Source of the DNA: an uncultured Clostridia bacterium
Lineage (GTDB): Bacteria; Bacillota; Clostridia; Oscillospirales; Ruminococcaceae
NCBI GenBank assembly: GCA_947631585.1
Contig: CANRLY010000053.1
Location: 1-11,158, forward strand
Length of the DNA: 11,158 nucleotides
Reading direction: 5' to 3'
The notes beneath the pieces are model-generated. The model was not told the DNA's origin, did no database searches, and worked only from the letters and a program-made list of their open reading frames with translations. Below, in pieces: positions 1 through 7,900 of the stretch; the first letter of the stretch is position 1; every line of letters begins with the position of its first letter. A program made the position numbers and the translations under genes.

Positions 1-1
1 A

Positions 2-58
2 ATATCTTTTGCCGATGAAGATTCCCTCAAAGAATTTGCAAGGAGACTTTCCAGATGA
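2..58 (+). CDS. C-terminal end of an unidentified upstream gene (partial)
   Basis: An open frame enters from the left edge and encodes 18 residues ending in EFARRLSR before a TGA stop. The stop overlaps the ATG of tilS in an ATGA arrangement, which is typical of translationally coupled operon genes and is the main reason to believe this frame is coding. In many clostridia spoIIE or similar genes lie upstream of tilS, but these few residues do not let me name the product. The start is outside the window. Confidence 0.5.
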   Translation: MSFADEDSLKEFARRLSR

Positions 59-1470
59 TACCGAATAAACGGCAGCCGGAGGACGACCCGTCGGGACTGC
101 TGCTGTCGGTGAAAAGCACGGTGGAGAAGTTTTCCATGCTGAAACCGGGAGAAGCTGTGCTGGTGGGACTATCCGGAGGAGCGGATTCTGTATCTCTCAC
201 CCTTGCCCTGATGGAACTGGGGTATAAGGTCTCCGCCGTCCACGTCGACCATATGATTAGGGGAACTGAAAGCGATCGGGATAGGGAGTTTTGTCGGGAG
301 TTTTGCAAAAAATTCGGGATAGAACTTTTCTGCGAAAGGGTGAATGTTCCGGAATATGCCCGAAAGACCGGACTTTCTCCTGAGACCGCCGCAAGGGAAC
401 TTCGCTATAGGGCGTTTGAAAAACATGACCTGCCGGCTAAGATAGCAACAGCCCATAACGCCGACGATTGCTTGGAAACTGCGCTTTTCAACTTCGCAAG
501 AGGCACAGGAGTCAGGGGTCTGTGCGGAGTGCCGCCGGTCAGGGGAAGATTTATCCGTCCGCTTATCTCAACGCCAAGAGCGGAAGCGGAACGGTACCTG
601 AAACTGCTGGGGCAGGAATATGTCACCGACTCCACCAACCTGCTCCCCGACTGCTCGAGGAATATGCTGCGGCTGCTGGCTATCCCGGAACTTAAAAAGG
701 TGAACCCGGATATCCTGGGGAATTACCTGCGCTCCAGGGATAATTTTCTTGAAACGGAAGAATACTTTTCTCAGCTGGCGGAAAGCGCACTGAAAGACTG
801 CCGCTGTGAAGAACCTGACGGCAGAACTTATCGGACAGTTGGGCTGGAAAAGCTTCACCCTGCGCTGAAACACCGTGTTTTCGGGGAAATTCTCAGAGAA
901 AACGGGGTGGAAGTCTCCAGGGATAAGACCCTCCGGCTGGAGGAACTTTGCTTTTATAAGCCTGAAAACGAAAAGGCTAAGTCGGAACTGAGCAAGGGGC
1001 TGTTCGCCTTGTGCAAAAACGGCGTGCTCCGCTTTGAAAAGGGCGGAAACGACGGCGATAAGAACTTTTCCGCAAAGCTGAACTTCGGCGAGGAAGGGGA
1101 TTTCCTCGGCAGAAAAGTGCTTATCAGAGTCACCGATGTTTCTCAGGCGGAAATGGGAGATCTTTCCGATATAAAAAATATTAATAAAAATTTTACAAAC
1201 CCCGTCGCTGATTATGATAAAATTAAAGGAACGGTCATAATGCGCAGCCGCCGCCCCGGAGACAAGATAAGACTTGCCGGCAGGGGCTTCACCTCTGAGG
1301 TGAAAAAGCTTCTGAGCGGTTCTGTGCCTGAGGAAAAACGCCATAGGATAGTTATGCTGGAAGATCGGGAGGGGCTGTTTTTCGCCGAGGGAGCAGGGCC
1401 TGCCGAAAGGGTGAAAGCGGATAGCTCCACAAAGCGGCTTGCGGAAATAATTATCAGCGGCAGACTGTAG
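55..1470 (+). CDS. tilS: tRNA(Ile)-lysidine synthetase TilS
   Basis: TilS uses ATP to attach lysine to C34 of the CAU-anticodon tRNA-Ile, so that this cytosolic tRNA reads AUA and not AUG. The 471-residue product is of usual full length. Seen directly: the PP-loop ATPase motif SGGADS at residues 40-45, VDH at 64-66, AHNADD at 133-138 (family form AHHxDDxxET, here with Asn), the RGTGVRGL segment near 149-156, RPLI at 168-171 and DSTN at 192-195. The C-terminal TilS domain covers about 394-470 with RRPGDKIR at 399-406. The ATG is supported by an AGGAGA ribosome binding site at 41-46, 8 nt upstream, and by the ATGA overlap with the preceding frame. The 162-nt gap to ftsH contains no strong terminator, so readthrough into ftsH is possible. 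The gene fits the neighbourhood well, since ftsH is exceptionally rich in AUA codons. Confidence 0.96.
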   Translation: MIPNKRQPEDDPSGLLLSVKSTVEKFSMLKPGEAVLVGLSGGADSVSLTLALMELGYKVSAVHVDHMIRGTESDRDREFCREFCKKFGIELFCERVNVPEYARKTGLSPETAARELRYRAFEKHDLPAKIATAHNADDCLETALFNFARGTGVRGLCGVPPVRGRFIRPLISTPRAEAERYLKLLGQEYVTDSTNLLPDCSRNMLRLLAIPELKKVNPDILGNYLRSRDNFLETEEYFSQLAESALKDCRCEEPDGRTYRTVGLEKLHPALKHRVFGEILRENGVEVSRDKTLRLEELCFYKPENEKAKSELSKGLFALCKNGVLRFEKGGNDGDKNFSAKLNFGEEGDFLGRKVLIRVTDVSQAEMGDLSDIKNINKNFTNPVADYDKIKGTVIMRSRRPGDKIRLAGRGFTSEVKKLLSGSVPEEKRHRIVMLEDREGLFFAEGAGPAERVKADSSTKRLAEIIISGRL

Positions 1471-1483
1471 TTTTTTCACGGTA

Positions 1484-1511
1484 TTGTCACAAAGGCGTTA
1501 TACAATAGCAT
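1484..1511 (+). promoter_or_regulatory. possible ftsH promoter (weak)
   Basis: A -35-like TTGTCA (1484-1489) lies 16 nt before a -10-like TAGCAT (1506-1511). The second box matches consensus at only four positions. A better -10-like TACAAT sits at 1501-1506 but is only 11 nt from the -35. ftsH may therefore have its own promoter here, or may depend on readthrough from tilS. This is a weak call. Confidence 0.3.
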
Positions 1512-1517
1512 TTGTAG

Positions 1518-1604
1518 CGGTCGTGTTTGACTCTCAAATGTATGACCGTGACGGAAATTCAGCAAATCGGTAAATCGGCAGTCCGAAAGACCGGCGGCGG
1601 CCGA
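1518..1604 (+). promoter_or_regulatory. structured 5' leader of ftsH
   Basis: Two hairpins can be drawn by eye between tilS and ftsH. The first pairs CGGTC (1518-1522) with GACCG (1544-1548) and continues, through G-T pairs and a two-base bulge, into TTTGA (1526-1530) against TCAAA (1534-1538) around a CTC loop. The second pairs TCGGC (1575-1579) with GCCGA (1600-1604) and GTC (1581-1583) with GAC (1589-1591) around CGAAA. CATTTG (1509-1514) could instead pair with CAAATG (1535-1540), which would exclude the inner part of hairpin one. I do not recognise a known riboswitch class, and neither hairpin is followed by a T-run, so a terminator is unlikely. Confidence 0.4.
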
Positions 1605-1618
1605 GCCAGTAATAGAAA

Positions 1619-1630
1619 AAGGTTGTGATC
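1619..1630 (+). promoter_or_regulatory. extended Shine-Dalgarno site of ftsH
   Basis: The sequence AAGGTTGTGATC matches the ideal complement of the 16S rRNA 3' end (AAGGAGGTGATC) at 10 of 12 positions. In the aligned register the core lies about 7 nt before the TTG at 1633. It decides the non-ATG start of ftsH. Confidence 0.55.
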
Positions 1631-1632
1631 TA

Positions 1633-3609
1633 TTGAAAAGGAACGGAGGAAAGAGCCTTCTTATCTACCTGCTCATATCGGCGGTGATAATATTTGGTCT
1701 GGTCTACGCTCTGAATACTCTTACAGGGAAAAAGTCGGACGTGCAGTATTCCCAGATAATGGAATATTTTGACGACCTGAAAGTGTGCGAGTACGAGTTC
1801 GACCTGGGATCGGGAGAACTGAAGTATAAGCTGAAAGGTTCGGATAAGCAAGAGACATATACCGTCCCCAACGTGAGCCTGTTCGTAAACGAGGTGCTGG
1901 GAACGGAGGGGGAGAATTACCGCCAGAAATATAACGAGGCGAACCCCAACTCCAAGCTTAAGTATAACCTTATAAAGATAACCGACAACAGCTTCTGGCT
2001 GAACCTTATACCTACCCTGATACTGCTGGGAGTAATGATATTCTTTTTCATGTATATGATGAAGTCCACCAGCGGCGGCGGAAGAATGGGAGGATTCGGC
2101 AAGGCGAACACCAAGCATATCCAGTCCGGCAAGAAAGCGACGTTTGCGGACGTTGCCGGAGCTGACGAGGAAAAGGAAGAACTGAAAGAGATAGTGGACT
2201 TCCTGAAAGACCCGAAGAAGTATAACGAGATAGGCGCAAGGATACCCAAAGGGGTGCTGCTGATGGGACCTCCCGGCACAGGTAAGACTTTGCTGGCAAG
2301 GGCTGTGGCAGGCGAAGCCGGAGTGCCGTTTTTGTCCATATCAGGTTCGGATTTTGTGGAAATGTATGTGGGCGTGGGAGCTTCCAGGGTAAGAGACCTG
2401 TTTGAACAGGCGAAGAAAAATTCCCCTGCGATAATATTCATAGACGAGATAGACGCCGTGGGACGTCAGAGAGGCGCAGGCCTCGGCGGCGGACACGACG
2501 AAAGAGAGCAGACCCTCAACCAGCTGCTTGTTGAGATGGACGGTTTTACCGGAAACGAGGGAATAATCGTCATGGCGGCGACTAACCGTTCGGATATACT
2601 GGACTCTGCGCTGCTCAGACCGGGACGTTTTGACAGACAGATACTTGTGAGCTACCCTGACGTAAAGGGCAGGGAGGAGATACTGAAAGTCCATACCAGA
2701 AATAAACCGCTTGCGCCGGACGTAAGCCTGAAAGTTATCGCAAAGACGACGGTGGGCTTTACCGGAGCGGATCTGGAGAACCTTGTGAACGAAGCCAGCC
2801 TGCTTGCGGCAAGAGCCGACAGAAAGGCTATCACAAAGGCGGATATGGAGGAAGCTTCCATAAAGGTAATAGCCGGCCCTGAGAAGAAGTCACGGGTGGT
2901 AACGCCTGACGAAAAGCGTCTGACAGCCTACCATGAGGGAGGTCACGCCATATGCACCTATTACTGTAAGTCTCAGGACAAGGTGCATCAGGTGTCGATC
3001 ATACCCAGGGGACACGCCGGCGGATTCACCATGTCGCTTCCCGAAAAGGACAAATCGTATATCAGCAAGAACGAGATGTACGAGAACATAGTGGTGCTGC
3101 TGGGCGGAAGAGTTGCAGAAAAGCTGATACTTGACGATATTTCCACAGGTGCGTCAAACGACCTGGAGAGGGCGACTTCCACCGCAAGGAGCATGGTCAT
3201 GCGGTACGGCTTCTCAGAGAAGCTTGGACCGGTGGTCTACGGCAACGACGAGCACCAGGTGTTCCTGGGCAGGGATTATACAGCAGGAAATTCCTACAGC
3301 GAGAACGTGGCAGCCGAGATAGACAGCGAGATAAGGGAGATCATAGAGGATTGCTTCCTGAAAGCGGAAGATATACTGAAAGAGCATACGGAGCAGCTGC
3401 ATTTGGTTGCGAAGTATCTGATAAACTTTGAGAAGCTGGATTCGGAGACGTTCTATAAGCTTATGGACGGAAGCCTGACTGCCGAGCAGGTGGACGAAAT
3501 GATAAGCAAGGAAAAGGCGGAAGAACCGGCAGTCCAGCCCGGCGAAAACGGCGGAACTGACAGTTCGGAAGCTGCCGAGACCCCTGACGAGAATAATGAG
3601 AATAACTGA
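1633..3609 (+). CDS. ftsH: ATP-dependent zinc metalloprotease FtsH
   Basis: FtsH is a hexameric inner-membrane AAA+ protease that extracts and degrades misfolded membrane proteins and regulatory cytosolic proteins. The 658-residue product shows the full architecture: a first membrane helix at about 9-27, an extracytoplasmic domain, and a second helix at about 123-143. The AAA+ domain has Walker A GPPGTGKT (212-219), Walker B IIFIDEID (267-274) and the second region of homology around 316-335 with arginines 329 and 332. The M41 peptidase has HEGGH (434-438) and Asp510 in GASND as probable third zinc ligand. The acidic tail (about 625-658) is disordered-looking and ends in NNENN. The start is TTG, supported by the position of the first helix and an extended ribosome binding site. 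Of 42 isoleucine codons I counted 33 as ATA. A terminator follows 9 nt after the stop. Confidence 0.97.
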   Translation: MKRNGGKSLLIYLLISAVIIFGLVYALNTLTGKKSDVQYSQIMEYFDDLKVCEYEFDLGSGELKYKLKGSDKQETYTVPNVSLFVNEVLGTEGENYRQKYNEANPNSKLKYNLIKITDNSFWLNLIPTLILLGVMIFFFMYMMKSTSGGGRMGGFGKANTKHIQSGKKATFADVAGADEEKEELKEIVDFLKDPKKYNEIGARIPKGVLLMGPPGTGKTLLARAVAGEAGVPFLSISGSDFVEMYVGVGASRVRDLFEQAKKNSPAIIFIDEIDAVGRQRGAGLGGGHDEREQTLNQLLVEMDGFTGNEGIIVMAATNRSDILDSALLRPGRFDRQILVSYPDVKGREEILKVHTRNKPLAPDVSLKVIAKTTVGFTGADLENLVNEASLLAARADRKAITKADMEEASIKVIAGPEKKSRVVTPDEKRLTAYHEGGHAICTYYCKSQDKVHQVSIIPRGHAGGFTMSLPEKDKSYISKNEMYENIVVLLGGRVAEKLILDDISTGASNDLERATSTARSMVMRYGFSEKLGPVVYGNDEHQVFLGRDYTAGNSYSENVAAEIDSEIREIIEDCFLKAEDILKEHTEQLHLVAKYLINFEKLDSETFYKLMDGSLTAEQVDEMISKEKAEEPAVQPGENGGTDSSEAAETPDENNENN

Positions 3610-3618
3610 TGAATAACG

Positions 3619-3649
3619 GAAGTCCCTCAGCAGAGGGGCTTCTTTTTTT
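3619..3649 (+). terminator. intrinsic terminator after ftsH
   Basis: A 10-bp stem, GAAGTCCCTC (3619-3628) against GAGGGGCTTC (3633-3642) with one G-T pair, has an AGCA loop and is followed by seven T residues (3643-3649). It lies just after the ftsH stop and is a textbook Rho-independent terminator. Confidence 0.93.
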
Positions 3650-3685
3650 GCGGCTGGAGCTGCTTTACAGGGGAAGCGGCAGTGC

Positions 3686-3775
3686 CGCCACGCCCAATGG
3701 CGTGGCGTGATTCGGGCGGCGAAGCCGCCCGAACTTTCCCTCCCCAAACTGGGGAGGGTTGGCGACAACGTCGCC
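3686..3775. repeat. cluster of four perfect GC-rich hairpins (REP/MITE-like element)
   Basis: Four consecutive inverted repeats fill this 90-nt stretch with almost no spare sequence. They are CGCCACGCC/GGCGTGGCG (3686-3694 and 3699-3707), TTCGGGCGGC/GCCGCCCGAA (3711-3720 and 3724-3733, loop GAA), CCCTCCCCA/TGGGGAGGG (3738-3746 and 3750-3758, loop AAC) and GGCGAC/GTCGCC (3761-3766 and 3770-3775, loop AAC). Loops of three or four bases in every unit suggest selection for cruciform or RNA folding. Multi-hairpin intergenic repeats of this general look occur in REP/BIME families, but membership in a family is inference because only one copy is visible. It sits between the ftsH terminator and the promoter of the next operon. 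Confidence 0.75.
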
Positions 3776-3897
3776 GGGGGTGGGGTTTTTCTTGCTTCTT
3801 GCTTCTCGTCCTCTTGCCTCTAGCATGGGTGGGGCAATTTTTTCAGTGGGACACAATTATAAAAAATTGATCGCTGACTAATAAAACCCACCCCAAC
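3776..3897. repeat. non-coding tract with GGGTGGGG words and AT-rich inverted repeat
   Basis: This stretch follows the hairpin cluster and shows no credible gene. It contains GGGGGTGGGGTTTTT (3776-3790), GGGTGGGG (3827-3834) and the opposite-strand counterpart AAAACCCACCCC (3883-3894), so the two outer words form an imperfect inverted pair about 110 nt apart. A pyrimidine tract with CTTGCTTCTTGCTTC lies at about 3791-3805. A perfect 9-bp inverted repeat, CAATTTTTT (3835-3843) and AAAAAATTG (3861-3869), lies inside. Together with the hairpin cluster it may form one mobile or repetitive element, but no transposase and no target-site duplication are evident. Confidence 0.45.
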
Positions 3898-3911
3898 CGC
3901 CGCCGCCCTTG

Positions 3912-3940
3912 TTGACAACTTCGGCGTTCTGTGTTATAAT
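3912..3940 (+). promoter_or_regulatory. consensus sigma-A promoter of the glycosyltransferase operon
   Basis: Perfect boxes TTGACA (3912-3917) and TATAAT (3935-3940) are separated by 17 nt, with a TG dinucleotide one base before the -10 (extended -10). Transcription would start near 3947, giving a leader of about 30 nt. This is the strongest promoter in the window and suggests high constitutive transcription unless something represses it. Confidence 0.92.
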
Positions 3941-3976
3941 TAAACAGTATGTAAGAACGAAAACGGGGTCGGTAAA

Positions 3977-4948
3977 ATGCTTTCGGTGATAATTCCAAGC
4001 TTTAACGAAGAAAATAACGTCGAACCTACCGCCGCCGCTCTCTCAAAACTGCTGGACCAGAATAACATCGACTTTCAGCTGGTGTTCGTAAACGATGGCT
4101 CTAAGGATAAGACCTGGGAAAAACTTGCCCGCATCGCCCAAATGGATAAACGTGTGGCGGCTGTGGACCTTTCCAGGAATTTCGGTAAGGAAGCCGCTAT
4201 CTTCGCCGGACTCCAGGCAGCTCAGGGGGACTGCGCCGTCATCATGGACTGCGACCTCCAGCACCCTCCCGAAACGGTGGTGGAAATGTATAACGTCTGG
4301 CTGGACGGCGACGTCGATGTGGTCGAGGGCGTTAAGGCGGATAGGGGCAAGGAGAACTTTTTCTATAAGTGCTTCTCAAAACTCTTCTATAAATTGCTCA
4401 ATAAAGCCTCCGGACTGGATATGAACGGCGCTTCTGACTTCAGACTGCTTGACAGAAAAGTTATCGACGCCCTTAACGATATGCCTGAACGCCTTACCTT
4501 CTTCAGGGCGCTCTCCAGCTGGGTGGGCTATAGAACTAAAAAGGTCTATTTCAAAGTCGCCCAGAGACAAAACGGCAAGTCTAAATTCTCTGTTGGCTCT
4601 TTGGTGAAATATGCGCTGAACTCCGTCACTTCCTTTACAAGCGCACCTATGCAGCTGGTCACCGGCTGCGGGATACTGCTGTTTCTGGTGTCTCTGGTGC
4701 TGGGAGTCCATACGCTGGTAAGATACTGTATGGGTCGGTCGCTGGAAGGCTTCACTACCGTGATACTGCTGCTTCTTATCACCAGCAGCGTAATAATGTT
4801 CAGCCTGGGAATAATCGGCTACTACCTTTCTAAAATTTATGAGGAGATCAAACGCCGACCCAGATTTATCATAAGGGATTCTCTGAATCTAAAGCATAAG
4901 GACGACCGCAATATAAGCAACGGAAAGGATATTGATCTCAATGGCTAA
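3977..4948 (+). CDS. polyprenyl-phosphate glycosyltransferase, GT family 2 (CsbB/GtrB-like)
   Basis: The 323-residue product matches the dolichol-phosphate-mannose-synthase-like branch of GT2. Such enzymes transfer a sugar from a nucleotide sugar to undecaprenyl phosphate on the cytoplasmic face. Seen: VIIPSFNEENNV at 4-15, FVNDGSKDKT at 37-46, DLSRNFGKEAA at 64-74, the metal-binding DCDLQ at 91-95, DFRLLDR at 154-160, a FFRALSSWVGY stretch at 175-185 and QRQNGKSKFS at 196-205. Two membrane helices follow (about 226-248 and 258-285), then a basic cytoplasmic tail, as in GtrB and CsbB. The sugar cannot be read from the sequence. No canonical ribosome binding site is seen; CGGGGT (3964-3968 region) is the best candidate. 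The gene overlaps the next by 8 nt, pointing to coupled translation with the YfhO-like protein, its likely partner. Confidence 0.9.
   Translation: MLSVIIPSFNEENNVEPTAAALSKLLDQNNIDFQLVFVNDGSKDKTWEKLARIAQMDKRVAAVDLSRNFGKEAAIFAGLQAAQGDCAVIMDCDLQHPPETVVEMYNVWLDGDVDVVEGVKADRGKENFFYKCFSKLFYKLLNKASGLDMNGASDFRLLDRKVIDALNDMPERLTFFRALSSWVGYRTKKVYFKVAQRQNGKSKFSVGSLVKYALNSVTSFTSAPMQLVTGCGILLFLVSLVLGVHTLVRYCMGRSLEGFTTVILLLLITSSVIMFSLGIIGYYLSKIYEEIKRRPRFIIRDSLNLKHKDDRNISNGKDIDLNG
4924..4929 (+). promoter_or_regulatory. ribosome binding site deciding the YfhO-like start
   Basis: AAAGGA lies 11 nt before the ATG at 4941 but only 2 nt before the in-frame TTG at 4932. This favours the ATG as the real start. 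The site is inside the end of the glycosyltransferase gene. Confidence 0.65.
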
Positions 4949-7900
4949 GACATCTTCTGCCCCGCCTGCTTCCGCTTTGAAAAATACCGGCGAAAGAAGC
5001 TTCGGCGAAAAATTCCATAGCTGGCTCTATGATAAAAGATACTACTTCCTGGTGTTCTTTCTGCCTGCCGCTATTACTTTCGCAGCTTATGCGGTGTTCG
5101 GTATATACCCTTTCGGCGAAGAGTCGGTGCTGGTGCTTGACCTGAACGGTCAGTACGTCTACTACTATGAACTGCTCAGGGACGCTTTCTGGGGCGACCG
5201 CAGCCTTATCTACAGCTGGAGCAGGAACCTTTCCGGGGAACTTTTCGGTATCTACGCTTACTACCTGGCAAGCCCGTTCATGCTGATAATATGCCTGCTG
5301 CCGGCGGAACTTATGTGCTTCTCCGTGCTGATAATGCAGCTTGCAAAGATAGGTACTGCCGGGGTGACTTTCCTGTTCTTCTTAAAGAAAAGAGGAGTGA
5401 AAAAGCCCTCCTCGCAGGTGCTGTTCCCAATGCTCTATGCGCTGATGGCGTATATGGCTGTTCAGCTGATGGACCCTATGTGGCTGGACGGTCTGGTGTA
5501 CCTGCCGCTTATCATGTGGGGAGTCCACAGGCTGGTGGACGAACGCAGGATACTCCCCCTTGCCGTTCCGCTGGGACTTATGTTCATTGCACACTTCTAT
5601 ATCGGCTACATGATAGGATTCTTCACCCTCCTTTACTTTATATACGTCTGCCTCTCCAAAGAGGACAGGGTGCTGCCTGAAAACTTTATTACCGTATGCC
5701 TTAAATTCTTTGTGGGAACAGTCATAGCTATAGCAAGCGCAGCCGTGGTGCTGATACCGGTGTATAATTCTCTCAAGCTTGGCAAGCTGGAGTTTACCGA
5801 GCCTGACTTCTCTGTAAAGACTCAGTTCACCTTTGTGCAGTTCCTGACTAAACTCTATCCGCTCAGCTACGATACCGTCTACCCCAGCGGACTGCCTATG
5901 ATCTACTGCGGAACGCTTACTTTGCTGCTGATACCGCTGTTCTTCCTTAATTCTAAGATAAACCTGAAAGAAAAGATCGCCAAAGGCTGCCTGCTGCTTA
6001 CGCTGATAGGCTGTATGTGGATATCTCCCGTGGATATGGCTTGGCACGGATTCCAGGTGCCGAACTGGCTGCCTTACAGATACTCTTTCGTGTTCTCTGC
6101 GCTGCTGATACTTATGGCGGCAAGGGCTTATGAAAACCTTGACGGCGTTACTTCCAAAGCCGTGGGGGGAACTTTCTTCGGATTTATGCTGCTCACCGTC
6201 TACCTGGAGAGCCAGACTTACGACCACCTGAAACCTTTCAGGAAAGTCCTCAAGGACGGCGAAGAAGTCGCTGTGGTGCAGGGGATAGTGATAGCTATTC
6301 TCTCTGCGCTGGTGTGCTATATACTTCTTACTATAATAAAAGCTAAAAAGTCACGGGCGGCTGCGGTGCTGCTCTGCGGAGCGGTGGCTGCGGAACTTTT
6401 CGGAAATACCCTGGATACCATGGTAAAGAACGATATCGGCGTGAACCCCGAAAGAGAGGGCTATACCGGGCTTTCCTACTCGGAGTACGAGGGCTATACC
6501 GACTATATGCAGGAACTGAAACGTGCCGTGGATAAGGTGAACGAGAGCGATAACGGCTTCTTCCGCATGGAGGCGGCTTTCCACCGCACGGTGAATGACG
6601 CCATCGGCGTGGGCTATCGGGGACTTTCCCACTCAAGCTCCACAATGAACGCACCGGTGCTCTCTATGCTCAAAGACCTGGGCTACGCCTACGGGGGACA
6701 TTATATCTCCTATGACGGAGCAACGATACTGACAGATGCGCTGTTCGATATAAAATACCTGATGGACCGCACCGACGACGAGCACCGCACCCAGAAGTTC
6801 CGGCCGGAGGAGTATTCGCTGAAGATACCCTCCTCTCAGACACTTTCGGAAATACAGGTCTACGAGAACCCTTATGCCCTTTCTCTGGGAATGACTTCCG
6901 ATGAGCAGATAAGAAACCTGGTGCTTGATGATTACGACCCGTTCTCCAACCAGAACGACCTGCTCAACTATATCTGCGGCGACGACTTCTCTGTGGAGTA
7001 TTTCAAAAGGATATACCCGGAGTCTACCGCCACTGAGAATATGGTGACTTCCGGCTCTGACAGGGATAACGTCCGCCACGCCTTCGAGGACAGGAGCGTG
7101 GGAGAATGTCACATAGACTATAACTTCACAATGGACAGCGACAGTCCGCTGTATATGTTCCTGCCCACCGACTACGAAAGAAAAGTGAACGTCTGGGTAT
7201 CATCTTCCTCAAACGGAGAGGCAGGCACGCTCAATTCGGACTTTGAGTATGTAGGTTCTTTCTTCGAGGGGGACGACTACTCCATAATGGAAGTCGGACA
7301 GTTCAAAGCAGGGGATTCGGTGACAGTCAGGGTGTCTCTGCTGACTGACGACTACGAGTCTTACTGGAAAGACGAGCTGTTCTGCACTTTCGATAAGGCG
7401 GCTTTTGAAAACACTATAGAAAAGCTCAGAGCCAGACAGTGGAACATCACTGAGTTCACAGACACCTACGTTGAGGGAACTGTAACGGCAACTCAGGGAA
7501 AACAGCTGCTTTTCACTACCATTCCATACGAGGAGGGCTGGACTGTAAAGGTTGACGGAAAGACCGTTCAGCCGATTAAGCTCCTTGACAGCCTGATAGC
7601 GGTGGAACTGCCGGAGGGTACTCATACGGTGTCGATGAAGTTCTTCCCGGACTATTTCAAATTGGGAATAATCGTCTCAATATGCGGTCTGCTGGCGCTG
7701 GTGCTGGTGTTCATGTTTGAATATAAAGACGGCAAGATAATAAACAGGATAATTTCTCCACAGAAGCCGGAAGAGCCGGACGAGAAGTCAAAGCCTCAGA
7801 AGCCCTCCCAGCCTGCGCAGACGGAGAAATTGGATAAACCTGATAATCCTGAGCCGGAGCAGAAAGACCAGCCTAAGCCGCCTGAGCAGCCGAAGCAGTC

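Noticed and set aside
568..1479. 303-residue antisense frame in tilS
   Set aside because: It is the mirror of a well-supported gene, with no recognisable domain or start signals.
3682..3870. 62-residue + strand frame and overlapping - strand frames in the intergenic region
   Set aside because: They are made of hairpin and T/C-rich repeat sequence, have no convincing ribosome binding site, and encode Arg/Pro/Gly-rich strings unlike a protein.
4932..4940. TTG start for the YfhO-like gene
   Set aside because: The AAAGGA site is only 2 nt away, too close for initiation, while it sits 11 nt from the ATG at 4941.
5382..6227. 281-residue antisense frame in the YfhO-like gene
   Set aside because: His/Gln/Arg-rich composition is what the reverse of a membrane-protein gene gives; no motif is seen.
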